Below are positions 54,674-63,214 of a DNA stretch of 64,000 bases, piece by piece. The position numbers were made by a program, and so were the translations under genes. The stretch is from assembly GCA_036496285.1 (NCBI GenBank), contig DASXLI010000109.1, positions 1 through 64,000 on the forward strand, read 5' to 3'. The DNA comes from DP-19 sp036496285 (lineage in GTDB: Bacteria > Desulfobacterota > Binatia > UTPRO1). A model generated the notes under the pieces. That model was not told the origin of the DNA and searched no databases. It saw only the letters and a program-made list of their open reading frames with translations. Position 1 is the first letter of the stretch. Every line of letters starts with the position of its first letter.

Positions 54674-55116
54674 CCGTACGACGTCCCGAAGCCGGTGACC
54701 TCGCGGCTGACTTTCTGCCGCACGCGGCGCCCTTCCTCCTGCTCGACCGCATCCTCGCGATCGACGAGCAGGGCGGCCGCTTTAGCAAGGGCGTGACGGT
54801 CGACGACCCGCTGGTCTCGCCGTCGGGCGTGCTCTCGCCGATCCTCGTGGTCGAGGCGATGGCGCAGGGCGCGGGCCTCGTGCTCATGCGGCGCGAGCCG
54901 GCGCTGCGCGCGCGCGGCGCGGTGCTCGCGGCGATCGACCGTTGCGAGGTGAAGGCGCCGGCGCGCGCGGGCGACGTGCTGCTCGTCGAGATCGTCGTCA
55001 CCCGCCGCTACGCGGAGATGGCGCGCATCCATGGGCGCGCCACGGTCGGTGGGCTCGCGTGCGTGGACGCTACGCTCACCCTGGCGTTCGCCCCCGAGCG
55101 GATCGCCGGCGCGTGA
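54670..55116 (+). CDS. FabZ/FabA-like hotdog dehydratase
   Basis: A 148-residue hotdog protein with LPHAAPFLLLDRI (catalytic His) and VVEAMAQGAG (Glu). It dehydrates 3-hydroxyacyl-ACP, producing the double bonds. A GTG start overlaps the LolA-like gene by 4 nt. Confidence 0.85.
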   Translation: MTVRRPEAGDLAADFLPHAAPFLLLDRILAIDEQGGRFSKGVTVDDPLVSPSGVLSPILVVEAMAQGAGLVLMRREPALRARGAVLAAIDRCEVKAPARAGDVLLVEIVVTRRYAEMARIHGRATVGGLACVDATLTLAFAPERIAGA

Positions 55117-55841
55117 CGCGGCTCGCACCCGCGCTGCTCTGCGTCGCCGCCGTCCTCGTCGCCGGCTGCACGGCCGGGGTGAGGCGCGGCGTCCGGCCCG
55201 GCGTCGCGCCCGCGACGCCGGACATCGTCGCGGCGCTCGCGCGGCGCGAGGCCGGCGTCCCGGGGCTCAGGCTCTCCATGTCGGTGAAGATCACCGGCAG
55301 CGGGCGTGACCCGATCCTGCCGTCACCCGCGTACCTCGCGGTCGACGAGAGCGGCGGCATCCGGCTGCAGGTGCTCTCCGCGTTCGGCATGACCGTGCTC
55401 GACCTTGCCATCCGCGGCGATCGCTACACCGTGACGATGCCGCTCTCGCACGAGACCCGCGACGGCACGATCGATCTGCGGGCGCTTTCCGATCCCGCCA
55501 TGCCCGTCGGCGACCGCATGATCGTCGCCCTCGCGCTGATGTTCCGTCCGAAAGCGCGGGCGGAGAGCTGCCGCGGCAGCGGTCCAGCGACCGTGACGTG
55601 CGACGTCGGCGACGGTCTGAGCGCTCGCATCACGGTCGACGCGCGCCTCCGGCCGACCGGCGAGTCCTATCTCGGCGCGGAAGCGCGGCCGCTCCTCAAC
55701 GCCACCTTCGCCGACTACCGGGGCGACGACGCCGCGGCGCAACCCGGCGCGCTGCTCATCGAGGATGCGGCGAGCGGCGCGCGCATGGCGATCGAGGTGA
55801 AGCGCGTGAAGCGGGTCACGGCCTCCCTGGCAAGCGGATGA
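55113..55841 (+). CDS. LolB/DUF3261-like outer-membrane lipoprotein
   Basis: A 242-residue lipoprotein with lipobox LVAGC. The body resembles LolB: LRLSMSVKITGSG, YLAVDESGGIRLQVLSAFGMTVL. Such a lipoprotein is a standard partner of LolA-like and MMPL proteins in aryl-polyene clusters. It resembles the lipoprotein at 23.6 kb. Confidence 0.7.
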   Translation: MTRLAPALLCVAAVLVAGCTAGVRRGVRPGVAPATPDIVAALARREAGVPGLRLSMSVKITGSGRDPILPSPAYLAVDESGGIRLQVLSAFGMTVLDLAIRGDRYTVTMPLSHETRDGTIDLRALSDPAMPVGDRMIVALALMFRPKARAESCRGSGPATVTCDVGDGLSARITVDARLRPTGESYLGAEARPLLNATFADYRGDDAAAQPGALLIEDAASGARMAIEVKRVKRVTASLASG

Positions 55842-58357
55842 GCGCGGCGGACGGCGGCGCCGGGACGAGCCGGCCGAATCTCGCCGGACGGCTCGCGGCG
55901 TTCGCGATCCGCCGCCGGCGGACCGTCCTCGCCGCGTCGCTCGCCCTCACGCTCGCGAGCCTCTTCTCGCTGAAGGCCGTCCGCCTCGACGTCGAGCTGC
56001 TCTCCACCCTGCCGACCGGAACAGCAGCCTTCGACGACTTCAAGCGCTTCCTCGAGACGTTCGGCGCGCTCCAGACCCTGCCGATCCTCGTGTCGGGCAC
56101 CAGCGGAGCGGAGCTCGGACGCGCCATCGACGCGCTCGCCGCCGCCTATCGCACGATGCCCCAGGTGGGGGGCGTCATCGCCGGCATCCGCGACGGCGCC
56201 GACATGCCGCTCCTCGATCCGCAGCACGTGCCGGCAATCGTGCCGCCCGACCGCTTCGACGCGCTGCGGGCACGGCTCGAGCCCGAGGCGATCGCAACCG
56301 CGCTCGCGCAGGTGAAGAAGATCCTCGCGATGCCGACGGGGCACGAGATGACCGAGCGCATCCGCCGCGATCCGCTCGGCCTCGCCATCGTCGCCGGCGA
56401 GACGATCCGCGCCCGCTACGCCGATCCGCTCGCCGCCGCGACCGATCCGCACATCCTGGCGCCCGACGGCTCGGCCGGGCTGATCCTGCTCGACCCGAAG
56501 GGCTCGCCGTTCGACACCGTCTTCACCGACGGCCTCTTCGAGGCGCTCGGCCGCATCGAGCGGGACCTGCACGCCGATCCGGCGTACGCGGGCGTGCGCG
56601 TCCAGTACGGCGGCGGCTACGCGCACGCGCACGAGGACGCGCGCCTCATCAAGGCCGACGTCTACCGCTACACGCTGCTGGCTTTCGTCGCGGTGATCGC
56701 GATCTTCCAGATCGGCTACCGCAACCTCGGCATCCTGCCGTTGATCGGCTACCAGCTCGCGGCCGGTTCGCTCTTCGCATTCGGCGCGTCGGTCGTGATC
56801 TTCCGCCAGCTGAACGCCCTCTCCTTCTGCTTCGCGGCCATCTTCTACGGCCTCGCGATCGACGCGGTGATCTACTTCTACTCGCGCCTGCTCGAGGAGC
56901 GGCGGACGGCGCCGCTCGACGAGGCGCTCGTCCGCACCTGCGCCGGCATCGGCGGGGCGAACCTGGTCGCCTCGCTCACGACGGCCGCGGCCTTCGCCGT
57001 GATCGGCCTCTCGGCGCTCGGCGCGGTGGCGCAGATCGGCGTGCTGACCGCCGTCGGGATGATCGTGAACGTCGCGCACACCTTCCTCGTCCTGCCGGCC
57101 CTGGTGGCGACGTTCCCCGGGCGGCTCGCAACGCGCACACCGCGGTCGCTCGACACCCCGCGGCTCGGGGCGATCGCGGGTGCCTCGCTCCGCCATCCCC
57201 TGCCCGGCCTGGCCGTCTCGATCGCCGTGATCGCGGGCTGGCTCGCCTTCCGCCCGCCGCTGCCCGTCGACGCCAACGTGCTGCACCTGCGCGCCAACGA
57301 CTCCGCGGCCTCGGCCGCCGAGGACGCCATCCAGGCGAAGTTCGGCGGCCTCGCACCGGAGGCGCAGGTGCTGGTCGAGGGCCACGATCTCGAGGATGCG
57401 CTCGAGCGCGAGGAACGGGTCGTCGCCTGGCTCGAAGCGCACCGCGCCGGCGCAACGGGAGATGCCGGCGGCGCGCCCCGCATCGACGGATACCAGGCGC
57501 TCACGACGTTCCTGCCGTCGCGCGCCGCCGAGCGCGCCCGCCGCGCCGCCTTTGCCGCCCTGCCGCTCGCGCGGGCGCGCGAGGCGCTGCACGCGGAGCT
57601 CGTGCGCCAGGGCTTCCGCGTCGACGCGTTCGCCGACGCGGAGCGCGCCCTGGCGCAGCCCGACGCCGCGCTGCCGCGCGATCTCGACGCGGCGTGGATC
57701 CGGCCGCTCGTCGCGCGCCACCTGCGCCAGCCCCCACACGGCGTCGAGCTGGCGATCATGGTGAGCCCGGCACCCGGCGTCGCGCTCGCGGACCTCCGCG
57801 ACCGGATGCGGGCCGACCTCGGCGCCGACGTCGTCGTGACCGGACGGTCGCTCATGGAGGCGGCGCTCGACGCACTGATCTCTCGCGAGCTCGTCGGCTT
57901 CACGATCGCCAGCCTCATGCTCAACCTCGTCATCGTCCTCCTGCAGGTACGCTCAATCCCGCTCGCGCTCGCGGTGATGATGCCGACCGGGGTCATCGTG
58001 CTCGGCATGATCGAGGCGATGTACGTGCTCGGCATCGCGTTCACCCCGATCAACCTGATCGTGCTGCCGCTCACGCTCGGCATCGGCGTCGACTATTGCG
58101 TGTACATCGTCGCGCGCTGGCGGGAGGGCCACGACATCGCCACGGCGACGCGCCTCGTCGGCCGCGCCGCGGCGCTCACGACCATGACGACGATGGCGGG
58201 CTTCGGCTTCCTCGCGGTGTCGCGCTACCGCGGGCTCGCGGGGCTCGGCTGGCTGGCCATGATCGCGATTGGCCTCGCCTTCGCCGCCGCCATCTGCGTG
58301 CTGCCGGCATGGCTCGCGGTCATGCCGCGCCGGCTGCGCGGTCAGCCCGGCCGGTAG
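55838..58357 (+). CDS. MMPL/RND-family exporter
   Basis: An 839-residue membrane protein with the RND layout: one N-terminal helix, a periplasmic domain, a helix block (residues about 280-430), a second periplasmic domain and a last helix block (about 680-830). GLAIDAVIYFYSRLLEE and GIGVDYCVYIVARW mark the two internal repeats. It likely moves the lipid product from the inner membrane to the LolA-like carrier. Confidence 0.9.
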   Translation: MSAADGGAGTSRPNLAGRLAAFAIRRRRTVLAASLALTLASLFSLKAVRLDVELLSTLPTGTAAFDDFKRFLETFGALQTLPILVSGTSGAELGRAIDALAAAYRTMPQVGGVIAGIRDGADMPLLDPQHVPAIVPPDRFDALRARLEPEAIATALAQVKKILAMPTGHEMTERIRRDPLGLAIVAGETIRARYADPLAAATDPHILAPDGSAGLILLDPKGSPFDTVFTDGLFEALGRIERDLHADPAYAGVRVQYGGGYAHAHEDARLIKADVYRYTLLAFVAVIAIFQIGYRNLGILPLIGYQLAAGSLFAFGASVVIFRQLNALSFCFAAIFYGLAIDAVIYFYSRLLEERRTAPLDEALVRTCAGIGGANLVASLTTAAAFAVIGLSALGAVAQIGVLTAVGMIVNVAHTFLVLPALVATFPGRLATRTPRSLDTPRLGAIAGASLRHPLPGLAVSIAVIAGWLAFRPPLPVDANVLHLRANDSAASAAEDAIQAKFGGLAPEAQVLVEGHDLEDALEREERVVAWLEAHRAGATGDAGGAPRIDGYQALTTFLPSRAAERARRAAFAALPLARAREALHAELVRQGFRVDAFADAERALAQPDAALPRDLDAAWIRPLVARHLRQPPHGVELAIMVSPAPGVALADLRDRMRADLGADVVVTGRSLMEAALDALISRELVGFTIASLMLNLVIVLLQVRSIPLALAVMMPTGVIVLGMIEAMYVLGIAFTPINLIVLPLTLGIGVDYCVYIVARWREGHDIATATRLVGRAAALTTMTTMAGFGFLAVSRYRGLAGLGWLAMIAIGLAFAAAICVLPAWLAVMPRRLRGQPGR

Positions 58358-59106
58358 GCCCAGCCGCCGTCGACCTTGATGACGGCGCCGCTCGTGTAGG
58401 ACGAGGCGTCGGAGGCGAGGTAGAGCGCCGCGCCGACGATCTCCTCGGGCTCGCCGCAGCGCCCCATGGGAACGCCGGACTCGATCAGCGTGTGGAACTC
58501 CGCCGGCCAGGCCTTGCTGATGTCGGTGCGAAAGACGCCCGGCATGATGACGTTGACGCGGACGCGCCCGCCGTAGGCGTGCGACATGCCCGCCGCCATC
58601 GCATGCAGGCCTGCCTTCGCCATCGCGTACGGCAGCTCGACGGTGGTCGGCTGCACGGCACCCACGCTGCTCACGTTGATGATGCTGCCGCCGTCGGCCG
58701 CCGCCATGCGCGCCGCCGCCAGCGCGGCGAGCCGGAACGGGCCTTTCAGGTTGACGTCGAGCACCTTGTCGAAGAGCTCCTCGCCGAGCCCCTCGAGCGA
58801 GGGGTAGAGCGGCGACATGCCCGCGTTGTTCACCAGCACGTCGAGACGGCCGAGCTCCGCGTAGACGCGCTCGATCAGACGCTCGCAGTCCTGCCATTTG
58901 CCGGCGTGGAACTGTATGCCGAGCGCGCGGCGCGCGAAGCGCGTCCGCAGCTCCTCTGCGACGGCCTCGCACGCCTCGCCCTTGCGGCTCGCGATCACCA
59001 CGTCGGCGCCGTGCTCGGCGAACGCCCGCGCCATCGCGAGACCGAGTCCGCGACTGCCACCGGTGACGATCGCGACCTTGCCGCTCAAGTCGAAACGCGA
59101 GCTCAT
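58342..59106 (-). CDS. Short-chain dehydrogenase/reductase
   Basis: A 254-residue SDR with TGGSRGLG, NNAGMSPLY, NVSSVGA and a Tyr-x3-Lys in YAMAKAG. It is convergent with the exporter and overlaps it by 16 nt. It may reduce a keto group of the product or belong to other metabolism. Confidence 0.88.
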   Translation of the reverse strand: MSSRFDLSGKVAIVTGGSRGLGLAMARAFAEHGADVVIASRKGEACEAVAEELRTRFARRALGIQFHAGKWQDCERLIERVYAELGRLDVLVNNAGMSPLYPSLEGLGEELFDKVLDVNLKGPFRLAALAAARMAAADGGSIINVSSVGAVQPTTVELPYAMAKAGLHAMAAGMSHAYGGRVRVNVIMPGVFRTDISKAWPAEFHTLIESGVPMGRCGEPEEIVGAALYLASDASSYTSGAVIKVDGGWAYRPG

Positions 59107-59148
59107 CGGGCGAGCGTAGCGTCGGCGTGACCTCTTTGCTAGAGCGAC

Positions 59149-60909
59149 GTGATGCTGCCCGGAGCGCCGTCCGAGCCCCGCGGCACGACGCTGCGTTTCG
59201 AGCGGCGGTCGCCGCGCTCTCCGGATCGGCCCGCCCGTGACGTGCGGCCGCCGCGGCGCGGCCGCCGCGCGCTGCGCTGGCTGCGCCGGCTCGCGATCGC
59301 GGCCGCCGTGGCGGCGGCGGCGACAGTACTCTTCGACCGGCTCACGCGCATCGCGCCGCCGCCGCTCCCCACGCCCGCCGCGGAGGATCTCACCTTCGAC
59401 GCGCAGGGGGTCGCGCACGTCGGCGGGTCGACGCTCGAGCGCCGGAACGCGCTCTGGGTCCTGCACGTGCGCGGCGACGCCGAGCGGCTCGGCTACCGGC
59501 ACGCGCGGCTCAGCGCGCCGATCATGGCGGCGGGCGACTTCCGCATGCTCGACCTCTTCACGACATTCGTGCCGTCGAGCGCGCTCCGCGGCGTGCTCAC
59601 CGCGATCGTGCGTGCCCGGTACCGCGACGTCGACCGCGGCTTCCCGCCCGAGCGGCGGGCGGAGATCTTCGGCGAGGCGGTCGGCTACGGCGACCAGGGC
59701 CCTTCCTTCCTCACGCCCTACCATCGGCTGATCTTCCTGCACGCGCTCTACGACATCGCGCTCGCGTTCGAGCGCTCGCCGCTCCTTGGGTGCACCGCGT
59801 TCGCCGCCGGTGGCAGCGCGACGCGCGCCGGCTCGACCCCCGGCCACACCATCGTCGGCCGCAACTTCGACCTCGACGTCGATCCGTGGTTCGACGCCGA
59901 CAAGGCGGTGCAGATCTACGAGCCCGTGGGCCGCATCCCGTTCGTCTCGATCGCGTGGCCCGGCATGACGGGCGTCGTGACCGGCATGAACGCCGCGGGC
60001 ATCTGGGTGAGCGTCAACGGGGCGCGCGCCGGAGCTCCCGACGCCGCCGGGGTGCCAGTCGTCTTCACGACCCGTGCGATCCTCGAGGAAGCGCGCACGC
60101 TCGACGAGGCGATCGCGATCGCGACCCACGACGTGCCGATGACGTCCCACATGCTGCTGCTCGCCGACGGCACGAGCGGCGAGTCGGCGGTCGTCGAGCG
60201 CGCGCCCGGGCACACCGCCGGCGTGCGGCGCGGGCCCGTCACCGTGCTCTCCAATCACTATGCCACCCCGGGGTTCGCGAGCGACCCGAAGGATACCTAC
60301 GTCCGCGACCACACCTCGACGCTCGCGCGTGAGGCCCGCATGCGCGAGCTCGTCGCACGCGCGGACGGGCGGATCGACCCGGCGTTCGCCGTCGCGTGGC
60401 TGCGCGACCGCGGCGGCGCCGGTGACGCCCCCCTGCCGCTCGGCAACCGGAACGCGGTCGACGCGCTGATCGCGACCCACTCGGTCGTCGCGGATCTCAC
60501 GGCGGGCGTCCTCTGGGTCTCCGAGGGGCCGCACACGCTCGGCGCCTATCGCCGCATCGATTTGCGCGCGCGCCTCGCCGGCGAACCGCCCCATGACGAG
60601 GCGCAGGGCGACATCGCCGCCGACCCGCTGCTGACCGACGGCGGCTACGACCGCCTTCTCCTCGGCGCGCGCCTGCGCCACGCCGCGGAGCGCGAGGCCA
60701 AGCGCGGCTACGCCGCGGACGCCGCCGAGGGGTTCGAGCGTGCGCTCGCGCTCCGCGCCGACGATCACCTCGCCTGGCGCGGCCTCGCGGACGCGCGCGG
60801 CCGGCTCGGCGACGTCGCCGGCGAGCGCGCCGCCTGGTCGCACGTCGCCGCGCTCGCCCCGGAGAGCCCCACGCTGGCCCGCGAGGCGCGCGACGCGCTC
60901 GCGCGCTGA
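59149..60909 (+). CDS. C45-like Ntn-hydrolase/acyltransferase with membrane anchor and TPR-like tail
   Basis: A 586-residue protein. An Arg-rich N-terminus precedes one helix (LAIAAAVAAAATVLF, about residues 48-62). The N-terminal nucleophile Cys215 is in LLGCTAFAAGG, followed by HTIVGRNFDLDVDPWF, which is typical of acyl-CoA:6-APA acyltransferase (C45). A short TPR-like pair (EGFERALALRADDHLAW) ends the protein. Family members self-cleave before the Cys and make or break amides. It starts at GTG 59149 and is divergent from the SDR. Confidence 0.8.
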   Translation: MMLPGAPSEPRGTTLRFERRSPRSPDRPARDVRPPRRGRRALRWLRRLAIAAAVAAAATVLFDRLTRIAPPPLPTPAAEDLTFDAQGVAHVGGSTLERRNALWVLHVRGDAERLGYRHARLSAPIMAAGDFRMLDLFTTFVPSSALRGVLTAIVRARYRDVDRGFPPERRAEIFGEAVGYGDQGPSFLTPYHRLIFLHALYDIALAFERSPLLGCTAFAAGGSATRAGSTPGHTIVGRNFDLDVDPWFDADKAVQIYEPVGRIPFVSIAWPGMTGVVTGMNAAGIWVSVNGARAGAPDAAGVPVVFTTRAILEEARTLDEAIAIATHDVPMTSHMLLLADGTSGESAVVERAPGHTAGVRRGPVTVLSNHYATPGFASDPKDTYVRDHTSTLAREARMRELVARADGRIDPAFAVAWLRDRGGAGDAPLPLGNRNAVDALIATHSVVADLTAGVLWVSEGPHTLGAYRRIDLRARLAGEPPHDEAQGDIAADPLLTDGGYDRLLLGARLRHAAEREAKRGYAADAAEGFERALALRADDHLAWRGLADARGRLGDVAGERAAWSHVAALAPESPTLAREARDALAR

Positions 60910-60962
60910 CCCCGGGCCTCGGCGCCGGGCACGTTTCGCGTGCAGCCTCGATCCTCGCCTGC

Positions 60963-60968
60963 TATAGT
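60963..60968 (+). promoter_or_regulatory. -10 box of the halogenase-like gene, leaderless
   Basis: TATAGT ends 6 nt before the ATG at 60975, placing the transcript start on the start codon. No good -35 box is visible. Confidence 0.4.
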
Positions 60969-60974
60969 TATTCT

Positions 60975-62546
60975 ATGATCGCGCTGACGGTCGACGTCGC
61001 GATCCTCGGCGGCGGGCTCGCGGGCTCGCTGCTCGCGCGCCATGTGCGCCGCGCGCTGCCGCAGCTGCGCGTGGCGCTCTTCGAGAAGACCGTCGAGAGC
61101 GTCTACAAGGTCGGCGAGTCGACCGTCGAGATCGCGAGCAACTACCTGATCCGGCGCCTCGGCCTCTCCGCATACCTCTACGACCGCCACCTGCCGAAGA
61201 ACGGCCTGCGCTTCTTCTTCGACACGCCGGCAAAGGACGCCGCGTTGCACGAAATGACCGAGGTCGGCTCGGTCTCCATGCCGTTCCATCCGAGCTTCCA
61301 GATCAACCGCGCACGCCTGGAGGCCGACCTCTGGGAGCGCAACGCGCGTGACGGCGTGCAGGTATACACCGGCGTGCACGCGCACGACCTCGAGCTCGGC
61401 ACGGGCGGCGCCCGCCACCGCTTCGCGTTCGCCGGCGACGGCGCGAGCGGACGCTGCGAGTCGCGCTGGCTCGTCGACGCAACCGGACGGACGAGCCTCG
61501 TCGCGCGCGCCAAGGGCCTGCGCGTCCCCGAGCCGGATCACGCCATCGCCGCCGTGTGGGGCCGCTTCGCCAACGTCCGCGATCTCGACGACATCGGACC
61601 CGCGAGCTTCCGCACCCGCGTCCGCAACAGCAGCCGCATGCTCTCGACCGTCCACTTCAACTACCCGGGCTACTGGATCTGGTTCATACCGCTGAAGGAC
61701 GGCATCACGAGCGTCGGCGTCGTCGGCGATCGCACCGCCGTCGACACCTCATGCCGGACGAAGACGGGCTTCCTCGAGTTCCTGTCGCGCCACCGCGCCG
61801 TCGCCGATCTGCTGGTTCCCGCCGAGATGATCGACGTCGGCAGCTTCGCGCAGCTCGCCTACGCGACCACGCGCTTCTTCAGCCCGGATCGCTGGGGGCT
61901 CTCCGGCGAGGCCGCCGCGTTCGCCGATCCGTTCTACAGCCCGGGCAGCGACTACATTGCCCTCGAGAACGACTTCCTCGTCGACCTGATCGGGCGCGAC
62001 GCGGCCGGCGAGGACGCCGCGCGGCTCGCGGAGCGGACCGAGCTCTACGACGAGTTCATGCGCTTCCGCCACGACGCGACCATGCTGCTCTACCGCGGTC
62101 TCTACTCGACGCTCGGCAGCTACGAGCTCTACCGCCTCAAGTGGGAGCTCGACATCGCCTGCTATTACAACCTGTGGGTTGCCCCCTACATGCTCGACCA
62201 GCACCTCGACGAGGCGTTCCTCCGTACGCAGTTGCGCGAGAAACACGTCATCCTGCAGGCGTTGCGCAACTTCGCCGAGCTCTTCCGCAAGCTCGAGCAC
62301 CGGCTGCGCCAGCGCGGCGATCTCCACCGCATGAACCTCGGCGGCTTCTCGGAGCCGCTGCAGTCGATCGACTACACGACCGAGATCGGCACGCCGCGCA
62401 CCCGCGAGGCCGTCCTCGCCCGCACCACCGACGCCTTTAACCGCGTCCGCGCGCGTGCCCTCGATCTGCTCGAAGGCGTGGCTGAGCCGGCGCCACGCCC
62501 GCCCCTGCCGCTCAGCGCCTTCGTCACCTCGCGCCCGCTGGCCTGA
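60975..62546 (+). CDS. Flavin-dependent halogenase-like oxidoreductase
   Basis: A 523-residue FAD enzyme with GGGLAGS, the Lys in YKVGES (Lys45) and the halogenase signature WIWFIP (W234-P239). DPFYSPG follows near residue 320. These are features of flavin-dependent halogenases, including those seen in flexirubin and xanthomonadin clusters. Activity may be halogenation or another oxidation; the sequence alone does not decide. Confidence 0.8.
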   Translation: MIALTVDVAILGGGLAGSLLARHVRRALPQLRVALFEKTVESVYKVGESTVEIASNYLIRRLGLSAYLYDRHLPKNGLRFFFDTPAKDAALHEMTEVGSVSMPFHPSFQINRARLEADLWERNARDGVQVYTGVHAHDLELGTGGARHRFAFAGDGASGRCESRWLVDATGRTSLVARAKGLRVPEPDHAIAAVWGRFANVRDLDDIGPASFRTRVRNSSRMLSTVHFNYPGYWIWFIPLKDGITSVGVVGDRTAVDTSCRTKTGFLEFLSRHRAVADLLVPAEMIDVGSFAQLAYATTRFFSPDRWGLSGEAAAFADPFYSPGSDYIALENDFLVDLIGRDAAGEDAARLAERTELYDEFMRFRHDATMLLYRGLYSTLGSYELYRLKWELDIACYYNLWVAPYMLDQHLDEAFLRTQLREKHVILQALRNFAELFRKLEHRLRQRGDLHRMNLGGFSEPLQSIDYTTEIGTPRTREAVLARTTDAFNRVRARALDLLEGVAEPAPRPPLPLSAFVTSRPLA

Positions 62547-62554
62547 CCCGTCTT

Positions 62555-62575
62555 GCGCTACGTTTTCCGTAGCGC
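62555..62575. other. Perfect 8-bp hairpin between halogenase-like and AhpD-like genes
   Basis: GCGCTACG (62555-62562) and CGTAGCGC (62568-62575) with a TTTTC loop. No U-tract follows, so it is not a classical terminator. Confidence 0.5.
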
Positions 62576-62602
62576 TACGCTCGGTCGGGAAAGGAGATCC
62601 TC

Positions 62603-63193
62603 ATGCCCCAGCCTTCGCGCCCGGCGCCACGCATCCATCCCGTCGAGCGGCCCTACGAGGAGTCGATCGCAGCCATGCTGGCCGACATGATGCCCGCCGG
62701 CAGCCCGCTCGAGCCGTTGCGCCTCTTCCGCCTCTTCGCCCGGCACCCGCCGATGGCGCGCGCCATGCACGCGCTCGGCGGCTTCGTCCTCGGCGGCAAG
62801 GAGCGCGCGCTCCGCTCACGCGACCGCGAGATCGTCATCGAGCGCGTGTGCGCGCGCTGCGGCTGCGAGTACGAGTGGGGCGTGCACGCCGCGGCGTTCG
62901 GCCCGCGCGTCGGCCTGGAGCCGGCACAGCTCGCGGCCTCGGCGGTCGGCGACGCCGAGGATCCCGCCTGGCAGGAGTCCGACCGGCTGCTCGTGCGCAT
63001 GGTCGACGAGCTGCACGACCACGGCACGGTGTCCGACCAGCTCTGGAAGGAGCTGGCCTCGCACTGGAACGTGCCGCAGCTCCTCGAGCTCCTGCTCGTC
63101 GCCGGCTGGTACCATGCGATCAGCTACCTCGCGAATGCCGCAGCGGTGGCCGGCGAGGAGTGGGCCGCGCGTTTCCCGGCCGCGCCAGACTGA
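62603..63193 (+). CDS. Carboxymuconolactone decarboxylase/AhpD-like protein
   Basis: A 196-residue helical protein with the AhpD-like motif ERVCARCGCEYEWGVHA (ExxxCxxC...H). Members are thiol peroxidase-type reductases or decarboxylases. GAAAGGAGATCCTC precedes the ATG. It lies between the halogenase-like gene and a minus-strand ligase. Confidence 0.82.
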   Translation: MPQPSRPAPRIHPVERPYEESIAAMLADMMPAGSPLEPLRLFRLFARHPPMARAMHALGGFVLGGKERALRSRDREIVIERVCARCGCEYEWGVHAAAFGPRVGLEPAQLAASAVGDAEDPAWQESDRLLVRMVDELHDHGTVSDQLWKELASHWNVPQLLELLLVAGWYHAISYLANAAAVAGEEWAARFPAAPD

Positions 63194-63214
63194 GCGGGTC
63201 TCCGGCCGCTCGCC

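Noticed and set aside
55715..57739. Minus-strand frame opposite the MMPL exporter
   Set aside because: Shadow frame, very high Arg content, no motif.
59107..60843. N-terminal extension of the SDR on the minus strand
   Set aside because: Antisense of the C45 gene; the SDR begins at its cofactor motif near 59106.
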